Positions 41,037-49,371 of a stretch of DNA of 64,000 nt are shown here, one piece after another. Location of the stretch: assembly GCF_014205275.1 (NCBI RefSeq), contig NZ_JACHND010000001.1, positions 930,001-994,000 on the forward strand, given 5' to 3'. This stretch comes from Sphaerisporangium siamense. Its GTDB lineage: Bacteria; Actinomycetota; Actinomycetes; Streptosporangiales; Streptosporangiaceae. The notes under the pieces are model-generated. The model made no database searches. It was not told the DNA's origin and saw only the letters and a program-made list of their open reading frames with translations. The position numbers and the translations under genes are program-made. How positions within the stretch are numbered: the first letter of the stretch is position 1; every line of letters begins with the position of its first letter.

Positions 41037-42848
41037 ATGAGCGTTCACGACCGGGCGGAAGGGCTGCGCCTGCGAGCTCTCTGCGTCGGATACCCGGCCC
41101 GGCGCGGGCGCCCCGAGCGGCGCGTGCTCGCCGGTCTGGACGCCACCGCCGCCCCCGGCGAGCTGACCGTGCTCATCGGCCCGAACGGCACCGGGAAGTC
41201 CACGCTCCTGCGCACCATGGCCGCGATCCAGCCGCCGTTGACGGGCCGGGTCCTCGTGGACGGCATCCCCGTCGACTCGATCCCTCCCGCCGAACTCGCG
41301 CGCCTGATGGCCGTCGTACTCACGGAGCGTGACCTGCCCCCGCTGCTGAACGCCCGAGAGCTGGCCGGGCTGGGCCGTCACCCCCACACCGGGTTCATCG
41401 GACGGCTGTCGGCACGCGACCACGAGATCGTCGCGTGGGCACTGGCCTCGGTCCGCGCGTCGCATCTGGCAGGCCGGGCGCTGACCGAGCTGTCGGACGG
41501 TGAGCGCCAGCGTGTGCTGGTGGCGCGAGCTCTGGCGCAGCAGCCGTCGGCGATCCTTCTGGACGAGCCGACCGCCTTCCTCGACGTCACCTCCCGGGTC
41601 GCGCTCATGGGCCTGCTGCGCCGCCTCGCCCGCGAGAGGGACCTCGCCATCGTGGTGTCCACGCACGATCTGGAGCTGGCGCTGCGAGTCGCCGACCATA
41701 TCTGGCTGCTCGACCCGGACGGCCGTCTGCACACCGGGACGCCGGAAGAACTGACCCTGCGGGGAGTGGTCGGCGCGTCCTTCGACGGCGAGGACCTGTC
41801 CTTCGACCCGGCTGCCGGAGTGTTCGCCCTCCATGTGACCACCGCCGGCAGGATGCGGGTGACCGCCGACGGCGTCCAGCGCCTGCTGGTGGAACGGGCG
41901 CTGGCGCGCGAGGGCTGGAGCACGGCCGGGGACCAAGCCGTCGACATGGCGGTGGAACACACCGAACAGGGCTACGAGGCCGCCTTCGACGGTGGGATCG
42001 TCCGGTTCGCGACCCTGCCCGAGCTTGCCGCCTGGAGCCGCGAGCCGGCGGCCAAGCTCGCCGCGGCACCGCCAGGACTGCGTCCTGCCGGCCGTGAGGC
42101 GATCGGCCACGCGGTCCTCGACACCTCAGGCGTCGGCGGGTTCTTCGCCATCGAACTCGTCCCGGTCGAGCCCGGGTGGCGGCCCCTCACCGACCTGTTC
42201 ACCACCCCGGACGTCCTGAAGGACAAGATCGCAGAACTGGCCGCCCGGTTCGCCACCGCCGACATCCGTGCGGTCGCCTCGCTGCTGTTCCAGCACCTGG
42301 CCGCCCGCCTGTGGTCACCGTCCCTCGGCATCGCCGTGACGCACGACATGGTCGCCGACCTGACCCCAGGTCTGCACTGGCGGGCCGCCTCCGGAGGGCC
42401 GCTGCCCCTGCGCGCCGGTCGCCTGACCGGGTGGCAGGTCGCCGACCCGGCTCGTCTCGCTCCGGAGCTGTACCGCACCGTGGTCACCGACGTGCTGGAA
42501 CCTCTGGCGGCGACGGTCCAGACGATCGTGAGGGTCTCGCCGCGCGTCCTGTGGGGCGACTCGACCTCCGCGCTGGCCAACGCCCTGCGCATCCTGGTGC
42601 TGCGCCGCCCGGCCCTCTCCGGTAAGGCCGCCGCGCTGGGCCAGGAACTGTTGGAGATGGGGCTGCTGAGCGACACCGGCCGCATGGCCGAGCCTGTGCC
42701 GGGCCAGTTGTTCTTCGCCCGCCGGAATTGCTGCCTCTACTACCGCCTGTGCGGTGGCGGGATCTGCGGCGACTGCGTCCGGCTCCGTCCCGATGACCTT
42801 CACGAGCACTGGGAAGAAGTCATACGAGAGTCCGAAGGAGCGCCATGA
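41037..42848 (+). CDS. ABC ATPase fused to FhuF-like 2Fe-2S reductase
   Basis: The product is 603 residues. Residues 1-260 are a FecE-type ATPase: Walker A GPNGTGKST, signature LSDGERQR (Asp in place of Gly), Walker B ILLDEPTAFLD and H-loop THDLE. A linker of about 80 residues follows. From about 345 to the end is a FhuF-like ferric-siderophore reductase ending RRNCCLYYRLCGGGICGDC, the CC-x10-C-x2-C cluster motif. FhuF reduces metal-siderophore complexes to release the metal. Fusion to the transporter motor would place release right at the inner face of the importer. Confidence 0.88.
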   Translation: MSVHDRAEGLRLRALCVGYPARRGRPERRVLAGLDATAAPGELTVLIGPNGTGKSTLLRTMAAIQPPLTGRVLVDGIPVDSIPPAELARLMAVVLTERDLPPLLNARELAGLGRHPHTGFIGRLSARDHEIVAWALASVRASHLAGRALTELSDGERQRVLVARALAQQPSAILLDEPTAFLDVTSRVALMGLLRRLARERDLAIVVSTHDLELALRVADHIWLLDPDGRLHTGTPEELTLRGVVGASFDGEDLSFDPAAGVFALHVTTAGRMRVTADGVQRLLVERALAREGWSTAGDQAVDMAVEHTEQGYEAAFDGGIVRFATLPELAAWSREPAAKLAAAPPGLRPAGREAIGHAVLDTSGVGGFFAIELVPVEPGWRPLTDLFTTPDVLKDKIAELAARFATADIRAVASLLFQHLAARLWSPSLGIAVTHDMVADLTPGLHWRAASGGPLPLRAGRLTGWQVADPARLAPELYRTVVTDVLEPLAATVQTIVRVSPRVLWGDSTSALANALRILVLRRPALSGKAAALGQELLEMGLLSDTGRMAEPVPGQLFFARRNCCLYYRLCGGGICGDCVRLRPDDLHEHWEEVIRESEGAP

Positions 42849-43396
42849 GTCACACCGTCGTCGAAGAACAGGGCACCGGCACCCTGCACGTCTGGGCGCT
42901 GCCCACCGACGAGCAGTCCCTTCTGTCCCTGGTCACCACCCTGTTCGAGAAGTATTGGCGGCACATCTGGTTCGGCGTGATCATCCAGGGCGCCGCCTGG
43001 GAGGTCGCCGCGCCCAACGCGCCGGAGCGGATCGGCATGTACGACGGGTACGTCACCGTCGACTTCGGCCGATGGCACTTCCACCTGTGCATCGGCGAGC
43101 ACACCGCCAGCGGCCCCGAGCTGGGGCGGATCCGCCGCTGCGCCCGCGCCGAGCTCTACCGCTCCATCAACGCCGACGACGGCAGCCCCGTCTCCTGGGG
43201 CGTACGCCTGTTCAACGGCCTCGACGAGCAGCTCATGACCGTGCTCCTGCCCAACCCCTTCCTCACCGACCGCCAGCAGATCCTCCATCCACCGGACTTC
43301 ACCAGGCTGGCCGCCTGGGACGAACTCCGCGCCACCTACCTCGACCTCGCCCCCGACCCACTCGACCGAGCGGGCAAAGGCTTCGAACACTCCTGA
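42845..43396 (+). CDS. Conserved protein with His-rich WHFH motif
   Basis: The product is 183 residues; the ATG overlaps the stop of the ATPase-FhuF gene. The sequence has HIWFGVIIQGAAWEV, GMYDGYVTVDFGRWHFHLCIGEH and RAELYRSINADDG. Spaced His and Cys in GRWHFHLCIGEH could bind metal. No signal or membrane part. I do not know its function; the place at the end of a metal-chelate importer suggests a chaperone or a chelate-processing factor. It converges with the exporter genes. Confidence 0.75.
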   Translation: MSHTVVEEQGTGTLHVWALPTDEQSLLSLVTTLFEKYWRHIWFGVIIQGAAWEVAAPNAPERIGMYDGYVTVDFGRWHFHLCIGEHTASGPELGRIRRCARAELYRSINADDGSPVSWGVRLFNGLDEQLMTVLLPNPFLTDRQQILHPPDFTRLAAWDELRATYLDLAPDPLDRAGKGFEHS

Positions 43397-43421
43397 GCAC
43401 CACTGCGTTCGTGCTGCCGGT

Positions 43422-45161
43422 TCATGTCCGTCCGGATCCGATGAGCTGGGAGGCCATCAGGGTGGTGTAGACGCCGGGCCGGTCGATCAGTTCCTGGTGG
43501 GTGCCCACGTCGGCCACGCGGCCGTCTTCCAGGACGACGATCCGGGTGGCGGTGAGGATGGTCGACAGGCGGTGGGCGATGACCAAGGTGGTGCGGTTGT
43601 GACGCACGCCGGCCATGGCCGCGGCGACCTCCTGCTCGCTTTCGGTGTCGAGGTTGGAGACCGCCTCGTCCATGATCAGGATCGGCGCGTCCTTGAGGAT
43701 GGCTCGCGCGATGGCGATGCGCTGACGCTGGCCACCGGACAGACGGGCGCCGAGCTCGCCCGGCAGGGTGTCGTAGCCGTCGGGAAGGCCGACGATGAAC
43801 TCGTCGGCCTGAGCGGCTCGCGCGGCGGCGACGACGTCCTCGCGACTCGCCTCGGGCCTGCCCAGGCGGATGTTGTCGATGAGCGGGATGTTGAACAGGT
43901 AGACGTCCTGCGGCACCAGGGTGATGAGCCGGCGCAGATCGTCTTGAGGGAAGTCGCGGATGTCGTGGCCGCCGATGGTGATCGATCCGGCGTCCACGTC
44001 CCACAGCCGCATGAGCAGGCTGGCGCAGGTGGACTTGCCCGCGCCGGAGTGGCCGACCAGTGCGACGGTCTCGCCAGGTGCGATGTCGAAGGAAATGTCG
44101 CTCACCGCGTCCGGCAGCGCCGTGCCGTACCGGAAGCGCACACCGGAGAAGGCGACGTGCGGCGAGATGGGGCCGGACGGCGGCGCGGTGACCCGGTCGG
44201 TCACCGGAGCAGGGGTGGTCAGAATCGTCATGATGCGGTCCCCCGCGGCGATGACGAGGTTGAGGTCGCGGGCGACGTCGGTGACGGCGATGACGGGGGC
44301 GAAGGTGGTCGCGGCCAGCACGACGGCGACGGGGAACAACGTCCTGTCGAGGCTTCCGGCGGTGACGAGCAGAGCCGCGGTGATCAGGACCGCGAGCAGG
44401 CCCAGAGTGGTGAACGCGTTGGTGACGGCGTGTTCCAGGCCCGAGCGGCGGCCGTGGGCGAGCTTGGCGGCCAGCAGCCGCTCGTCCTGTTCGGCGATGC
44501 GGTCGAGCTGACGGTCGCCGGCGCCCGAGGTGATCAGTTCGCGCAGGCCTTGGAGGGTGTCGACGGCCTCGGCGTTGAGCTCGCCGAGGCGGGCGCGCAC
44601 TTCGGTGCCCTGGGCTTCGGCGTCGCGGCGCAGCCGGGCGGGGACGAGCGCCAGCAGGAGCAGTGCGGGCGTGAGCGCGAGGGCCAGCGCGGGATGGAAG
44701 ACACCAAGAGCCGTGAGCGCGGCGACGGGGACGGTGACCGCGCTGACGAGCGGGCTGAGCGTGTGAGCGAACCACAGCTCGAGTTGCTCGACGTCGGAGA
44801 TCGCGGCGGTGCCCAGGTCGCCTGAGCGGCGTTCGAGCAGGTAGCCGGGCGCGAGGCGATCGAAGGCGCCATAGACCCTGCCACGCACGTCGGCCAGGAC
44901 CCGGAAGGCGGCCATATGGGCGAGGTAGGACTCCAGCCACGGCGTGACGGCGAGCAGCGGAAGAAGGACACCGAGTGTGATCAGCCCACCACGCAGATCC
45001 GCGGGCGAGGCGCCGTTGATGGCCTGGCTGACCACCCACGCGCCGACGCCCGCGGAGGCGAGGATCACGAGGTGCTGGGCGATGCCGCTGAGGATCGCCG
45101 CGATCAGCAGCCACCGGTGGGGGCCCAGCAACCGGGCGAGCGGGAGCAGGCGGCGGATCAT
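43422..45161 (-). CDS. ABC exporter-type half-transporter, CydC/IrtB-like
   Basis: The product is 579 residues. Six membrane helices, then an ATPase: Walker A GHSGAGKST, signature LSGGQRQR, Walker B LIMDEAVSNLD, H-loop IAHRL. It pairs with the next upstream gene, with which it overlaps by 4 bases. Such pairs include CydDC (thiol export) and IrtAB/YbtPQ, which act in import of iron-chelate in spite of an exporter fold. The setting near FhuF and FecBCD genes favours the IrtAB/YbtPQ-like idea or export of a metallophore. Confidence 0.9.
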   Translation of the reverse strand: MIRRLLPLARLLGPHRWLLIAAILSGIAQHLVILASAGVGAWVVSQAINGASPADLRGGLITLGVLLPLLAVTPWLESYLAHMAAFRVLADVRGRVYGAFDRLAPGYLLERRSGDLGTAAISDVEQLELWFAHTLSPLVSAVTVPVAALTALGVFHPALALALTPALLLLALVPARLRRDAEAQGTEVRARLGELNAEAVDTLQGLRELITSGAGDRQLDRIAEQDERLLAAKLAHGRRSGLEHAVTNAFTTLGLLAVLITAALLVTAGSLDRTLFPVAVVLAATTFAPVIAVTDVARDLNLVIAAGDRIMTILTTPAPVTDRVTAPPSGPISPHVAFSGVRFRYGTALPDAVSDISFDIAPGETVALVGHSGAGKSTCASLLMRLWDVDAGSITIGGHDIRDFPQDDLRRLITLVPQDVYLFNIPLIDNIRLGRPEASREDVVAAARAAQADEFIVGLPDGYDTLPGELGARLSGGQRQRIAIARAILKDAPILIMDEAVSNLDTESEQEVAAAMAGVRHNRTTLVIAHRLSTILTATRIVVLEDGRVADVGTHQELIDRPGVYTTLMASQLIGSGRT

Positions 45162-46873
45162 GACGCGGCTCCTTCCTGGGCGGCGATCAGGCGGGTGTAA
45201 GCTCCGCCCCGGTCGAGCAGGCCGGCGTGGTCGCCCACTTCGACGATCCGCCCCTCGGACATGACGATGACCCGGTCGGCGTCGCGGACGGTGGACAACC
45301 GGTGGGCGATCATCAGGGTGGTGCGGCCTCCGGTCAGCGCGTCCAGAGCCTGCTGGATGCCGGATTCGTTGGCGGCGTCCACGCTGGAGGTCGCCTCGTC
45401 CAGCACGAGGATCGGAGCGTCCTTGAGCAGAGCGCGAGCGATGGCGACGCGTTGCCGTTCGCCGCCCGACAGCTTCAGCCCTCGTTCACCCACGACGGTG
45501 GAAAGGCCCTGGGGCAGGTCGTGGACGAACTCCGCGCGGGCCGCGCGGACGGCGGCCTCGAGCTCGGCGTCGGCCGCGTCGGGTCTGGCCAGGGTCAGGT
45601 TGTGCCGGACCGTGCCGTGGAAGAGATAGGTGTCCTGTGACACCACGGCGATGAGCGAGCGCAACTCTTCCAGGGGGAGGTCCCGGATCTCGGTGCCGTC
45701 GATCGTGATCCGGCCGTCGATCGTGTCGAAGAAGCGCAGCAGCAGGGCGGCGACCGTGGTCTTGCCCGCGCCCGATCGGCCGACCAGAGCGACACGCTCA
45801 CCGGGCGCGATGTCCAAGGAGAAGTCGTCGAGGGCGGGCTTGGCCCGCTCGCGGTAGGTGAGCGTCACCGCGTCGAAGGTCACCGCCGGCGGCCCGGCGC
45901 GCTCGAGGACACGCGTTCCCTGAGGTTGTACCGGGGCGTCCAGCACCTCGAAGACCGCGGTCAGCGAGGGAACCGCGTTGTAGCTGGAGTGGTAGGCCGA
46001 CTCCAGTTCACGTAGCGGCCGGAAGCACTCGGCGGTGAGCATGAGGATCAGCAGCAGCTCGGTCACGGTCAGCTCACCCGCGACCAGTCGCATCGCGCCG
46101 ACGCCCAGTGCCACAGCCGTGCCCAGCCCGATGACGAAGGCCACCCCTCCCAGGTAGAGCACGACGATGGCCATCAGCCGGATGGAGTCACGGCAGAACG
46201 TCTCCGCCAGCCTCGCGAGCTCGGCGCCGCGCCGGCCGCTGGCGTTGAACGCCTTGAGCGTCGCCATGCCCTGCAGGGCGTCGAGGTTCTCGGCGTACAG
46301 ACCTTTGTAGCCGCGGAACCAGGCGTCGTTGCGCTCCTTGAGCACCCGATCCGAGACCAGGGGCAGCACCGGCATCAGCGCCGCGCACGCCAGCACGACC
46401 ACACCGATGACCGGGTCGAGCACGAACAGGAACGCGGTCACTCCGACGGCGCCGACCAGGGCCGCGACCATCTGCGGCAGGAATCTGCCGACATAGGCGT
46501 CCACGGTCTCGATCCCGTCGACCAGTGAGCTCTGCGTCGATCCGGTCCGCCCGCGTTGCGCCCAGCCGGGCCCGAGCATCAGCAGCTTGGCGGTCAGCCG
46601 CCGCCGCAGTTCCTTCTTGATCCGAGCCGATGTCCGCAGCGCGACGCCTTCCCGTACCGCGAGCGCCAAGCTGCGCACGAGTTGCAGGGCGACGATCCCG
46701 GCGACGGGCCAGACGATCGAGGCCGCGTCCTGGCCCGAGAAGATCCTGGCCAGGGATTGGGCGATCAGCACACCCTGGCCGACGTAGGTCGCGGTGATGG
46801 CCAGCAACAGGCCGACCAGCCCGGCCAGGCGTCGGCGCACGGACGGTGACAGGCGCAGCAGTCGGGCGATCAC
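45158..46873 (-). CDS. ABC exporter-type half-transporter, CydD/IrtA-like
   Basis: The product is 571 residues from GTG with AAGGAGGAG upstream. Six membrane helices, ATPase with Walker A GRSGAGKTT, signature LSGGERQR, Walker B LVLDEATSSVD and H-loop IAHRL. The stop overlaps the start of its partner. No siderophore-interacting (SIP) domain is fused, unlike mycobacterial IrtA. Direction of transport cannot be decided from sequence. Confidence 0.9.
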   Translation of the reverse strand: MIARLLRLSPSVRRRLAGLVGLLLAITATYVGQGVLIAQSLARIFSGQDAASIVWPVAGIVALQLVRSLALAVREGVALRTSARIKKELRRRLTAKLLMLGPGWAQRGRTGSTQSSLVDGIETVDAYVGRFLPQMVAALVGAVGVTAFLFVLDPVIGVVVLACAALMPVLPLVSDRVLKERNDAWFRGYKGLYAENLDALQGMATLKAFNASGRRGAELARLAETFCRDSIRLMAIVVLYLGGVAFVIGLGTAVALGVGAMRLVAGELTVTELLLILMLTAECFRPLRELESAYHSSYNAVPSLTAVFEVLDAPVQPQGTRVLERAGPPAVTFDAVTLTYRERAKPALDDFSLDIAPGERVALVGRSGAGKTTVAALLLRFFDTIDGRITIDGTEIRDLPLEELRSLIAVVSQDTYLFHGTVRHNLTLARPDAADAELEAAVRAARAEFVHDLPQGLSTVVGERGLKLSGGERQRVAIARALLKDAPILVLDEATSSVDAANESGIQQALDALTGGRTTLMIAHRLSTVRDADRVIVMSEGRIVEVGDHAGLLDRGGAYTRLIAAQEGAAS

Positions 46874-47220
46874 CGCTCCTCCTTGAGCTCGAAGACGAGC
46901 TGGGCGCGGGGTACGGCGCGCACGCCGTACCCCCGGGAGATCCGCTCGACGGTCAGCACCTCCTCTTGTGGACCGCAGGCCGGAATCGGGCCACTGTCCG
47001 TGCGGGAGAGCCGGTCGCGGTACGCGGCGGCCCGGTTGAGGTCGTGCGGCGCGGCCGGCGTGCTGATGCCCAGCGCACGCACCAGAAGAGGGATCTCCGG
47101 TTGGTGGCGCTGCCGATCAGGTGGTAGGCCGGCGCGCCGGCCGCGCCGCTTGGGGGCGCGGCCCGAACCCCGCACCTTGCCGGGACCAGCGAAGACACCA
47201 ACAGGGCGAGCACCCCTCAT
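46870..47220 (-). CDS. Short ORF coupled to the exporter pair, possibly frameshifted
   Basis: The product is 116 residues. The last about 65 (LLVRALGISTPAAPHDLNRAAAYRDRL to AQLVFELKEER) read like real protein, while the first 50 are Arg/Gly-rich and look out of frame. The neighbouring frame gives GAPAYHLIGSATNR, so a one-base shift in the middle would join two plausible parts. The stop overlaps the exporter GTG (GTGA), so it is likely an authentic operon member. Family unknown. Confidence 0.35.
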   Translation of the reverse strand: MRGARPVGVFAGPGKVRGSGRAPKRRGRRAGLPPDRQRHQPEIPLLVRALGISTPAAPHDLNRAAAYRDRLSRTDSGPIPACGPQEEVLTVERISRGYGVRAVPRAQLVFELKEER

Positions 47221-47334
47221 GAGCCCGAACTCCTTGCAAGAGATTCACAGGCGGGAGGCATTCGCAAAATAGGCACGACTTCCCGGCGTGGTCAAGACCA
47301 CACGCCAGGTGGCCCCGTGCTCCACCGCGGCCGG

Positions 47335-47415
47335 ACGTGCCCTATGACTACGCCGCCCTGGAGCCGGATCACCGGGAGACCCGGAGCCGCGCCGAGCACC
47401 CCGCGGCCTACGCTC
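47335..47415 (+). pseudogene. Fragment of a second sodF
   Basis: The stretch encodes PYDYAALEP and, after small indels, AEHPAAYA, aligning with [17 protein letters not shown] and [12 protein letters not shown] of SodF. The DNA is also similar (CCCTATGACTACGCCGCC against CCCTACGACTACGCGGCG). About 25 codons survive. It is a relic of a duplicated sod just upstream of riboswitch 3. Confidence 0.75.
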
Positions 47416-47460
47416 GATGGCCCGGTGAGCGGACACGGAATATCCGTGCCTTTGCGGGTG

Positions 47461-47676
47461 GTGCGGCTTGTGCGACCATGGGCGCGAAGGCGACGGCGGA
47501 ACGAGGAAGCCGGTGTGAATCCGGCGCGGTCCCGCCACTGTGATCGGCGAGCGGACCCCGACAACGCCACTGCCCCGAGGGGTGGGAAGGCCGGGGCGAG
47601 CTTCGACCCGAGAGCCAGGAGACTCACGCGGTCGCCTCCTCACGGAATTGGGGCGGATCTCCCCAAGAGAGGAACG
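47461..47676 (+). promoter_or_regulatory. Cobalamin riboswitch 3
   Basis: Nearly identical to riboswitch 1 through the core (GAGGAAGCCGGTGTGAATCC, CGGTCCCGCCACTGTGATC, GAGCCAGGAGACTCACGC) and expression platform (GGGGCGGATCTCCCC). Loops differ slightly (GAGGGGTGGGAAGG against GTAAGGGCGGGAAGG). Such similarity points to duplication or gene conversion. Confidence 0.93.
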
Positions 47677-47880
47677 GTGATCGCCGTGCCGCATGTCCGG
47701 CATGTCCCTTTCGTTTATCCGCGCTGGTGCAAAAGCGGGCGTCCCCGTGTCGGGTTTGCCCGCCATCGAGGTACGGCGGCGGTCCGATCCTCACGGACCC
47801 TTGTACTCCGGCCAGATCCCCTGCCGTGGCCAGGCCCCGATGCGCTCGACCGCACCGGTAGAGGGTGCGGGCGCGCATGA
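47677..47880 (+). CDS. Riboswitch leader ORF 3
   Basis: From GTG after GAGAGG, 67 codons: VIAVPHVRHVPFVYPRW and so on, ending in TGA that overlaps the ferredoxin ATG (ATGA). Thus translation of the ferredoxin should depend on this leader. It shares a V/I-x-V-P start with leader ORF 2. No known domain. Overlap makes this the best supported of the three leaders. Confidence 0.5.
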   Translation: MIAVPHVRHVPFVYPRWCKSGRPRVGFARHRGTAAVRSSRTLVLRPDPLPWPGPDALDRTGRGCGRA

Positions 47881-48257
47881 CGAGAATCGCCATCTGCCGG
47901 GGCTGCTGCTGCGGCACCGCGCGCAGGGTCCCCGGCCTTGACCACGACGCGCAGGTCGCGCGCCTGGCAGAGGTCGCCGAGGTGCGCGTCACCGACTGCC
48001 TGGACGTCTGCGACCAGGCGAACGTCATCGTGGTACAGCCCTCACCCGCGGGGCGGCAGGCGGGCGGGCGGCCGGTGTGGCTGGGCCTGGCCAACCAGCC
48101 GGAGGCGGCCGACGACATCGCCGCCTGGATCCGCGCCGGCGGTCCCGGCCTCGCCGATCTTCCTGGCATCCTCACCCTCCACGTCACGGCCCCGCCGCGG
48201 CGTATCCGCACCGCCGGCGTTGTGAGCGACTCAGGACATGCCGATCACGCGTCATGA
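47877..48257 (+). CDS. Thioredoxin-fold (2Fe-2S) ferredoxin-like protein
   Basis: The product is 126 residues. Cluster ligands appear as CRGCCCG near the N-terminus and CLDVCDQ about 40 residues later, the pattern of thioredoxin-like 2Fe-2S ferredoxins. Likely an electron carrier, and it lies in the same transcript as a FhuF-like protein which needs electrons. The start was chosen at ATG with GAGGG upstream. Controlled by cobalamin through riboswitch 3. Confidence 0.82.
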   Translation: MTRIAICRGCCCGTARRVPGLDHDAQVARLAEVAEVRVTDCLDVCDQANVIVVQPSPAGRQAGGRPVWLGLANQPEAADDIAAWIRAGGPGLADLPGILTLHVTAPPRRIRTAGVVSDSGHADHAS

Positions 48258-48427
48258 GCGGCGCGGTGGTCGCCCTCGGCGCGCCCGGCGAGGTGCTCGC
48301 CCCGGCGCCGCTCGCCGAGGTCCATCGCGTTGAAGCCGAGGTGATCACACACCCGTTAACGGGAACTCCACAGGTGACTCTGATAACCCGCGGCCAGCCG
48401 CATCCGAGGAGTGATCCACCGGCCTGA
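48254..48427 (+). pseudogene. C-terminal remnant of a FecE-type ABC ATPase
   Basis: Encodes SGAVVALGAPGEVLAPAPLAEVHRVEAEV and GTPQVTL, aligning with the last 60 residues of importer A's ATPase (DGAVVALGTPRDVVTPALLAEVYRVQADV...TPQVTL). No Walker motifs remain. ATG overlaps the ferredoxin stop. It shows that an importer operon once stood downstream of riboswitch 3. Confidence 0.8.
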
Positions 48428-48548
48428 ACCTTTCTTTGGCCGGCGATGCCGGAACGAATGCACTTACCGCGTTCCGGCGTATTTCCCATGCACTCCAGTC
48501 CCTAATTCCACACAAATCCACCGAAACCAGAAAATGGAGTTATAAGCC

Positions 48549-49250
48549 ATGGGTTCTCTTCGGCCGGCCTCGCCGGAATCGATCACCGCCGCCCTCGCGG
48601 ACGTTGCTTCGGTCGGCTCGTTCTTCCGGATCGCCGTGTCGGGTGACGGCGCCGGATGGCATCCGATCGAGGAGGACTACGCCCGCGGCGTATCCGACCT
48701 GGTCACCAGTGTCGCCACCCGCTATGGCGCCAAGGAACCGCGAATCGGCGCCTCCATCATGCAGCTCGGGCACGCGGCCCGATTGTGGTCGCCCATGCTC
48801 GCGTGCGCCCTCGTCCACGGCGTCGTGCCCGACCTGACCCGCCTGCACCGAGCCGACGACGGGCCGGCCCTGCGGCTACCGGCCTCCTCCGGCTGGCATG
48901 TCGACGCGAACGCCCAGCTCACCCGAATTCTCTATCGATCGGTGGTGGTCACGCACCTGGAGGCGCTCGCCGCCGGGTTGCGCGTCAAGGTCGCGCCGCG
49001 CCTCCTGTACGGCAACGCGGCGTCCGCGCTGGCCGAGGCGGGCCGAGCCGTCCTCGCCGCGCGCCCGGACCTCGCCGGCCCGACGTACCGTCTCACGACG
49101 GACCTTCTCGGCATCGGGCGGCTGGCCGGGCTCGGCGACGTCACAGGCCCAGATCTGACGTTCCGGCGCAGAAGCTGCTGCCTTTATTACCGGGTCCCCG
49201 GCGGAGTCAAGTGCGACGACTGCTCTCTGGACGGAAAACACCGCCGATGA
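48549..49250 (+). CDS. FhuF-like ferric-siderophore reductase
   Basis: The product is 233 residues. C-terminal RRSCCLYYRVPGGVKCDDC is the 2Fe-2S motif of FhuF. The middle GHAARLWSPMLACALVHGVVPDL and RVKVAPRLLYGNAASALAEA match the fold and the C-terminal half of the ATPase fusion. It would reduce a metal chelate in the cytoplasm to free the metal. GGAG precedes the ATG at a 10-base distance. Confidence 0.88.
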   Translation: MGSLRPASPESITAALADVASVGSFFRIAVSGDGAGWHPIEEDYARGVSDLVTSVATRYGAKEPRIGASIMQLGHAARLWSPMLACALVHGVVPDLTRLHRADDGPALRLPASSGWHVDANAQLTRILYRSVVVTHLEALAAGLRVKVAPRLLYGNAASALAEAGRAVLAARPDLAGPTYRLTTDLLGIGRLAGLGDVTGPDLTFRRRSCCLYYRVPGGVKCDDCSLDGKHRR

Positions 49251-49317
49251 ACCGGACCGCGTTCGGCATTGAGTTTCGCGCCGCGCCATGCATAAACTCG
49301 ATGCAAGGAGTTCGCAG

Positions 49318-49334
49318 TTGCATAATGGTCGCAA
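49318..49334. promoter_or_regulatory. Nur-box-like site 4 (upstream of the RiPP-like operon)
   Basis: TTGCAT-AATGG-TCGCAA fits TTGCNN-N5-NNGCAA and overlaps CATAAT, a likely -10. It lies 38 bases before the precursor ATG. It predicts shut-off of the operon when nickel is plentiful. Confidence 0.75.
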
Positions 49335-49371
49335 TAAGGGCGGCCATATGCCGAGCCGAAGGAGGACGCAC

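Noticed and set aside
43422-46873. The ABC pair as cydDC for cytochrome bd assembly
   Set aside because: No cydAB genes are nearby, and the neighbours are metal-chelate uptake genes. The assignment is left open rather than named cydDC.
49289-49306. TGCATAAACTCGATGCA as a second Nur site before the RiPP-like operon
   Set aside because: The spacing between TGC and GCA is 11 instead of 9 bases.
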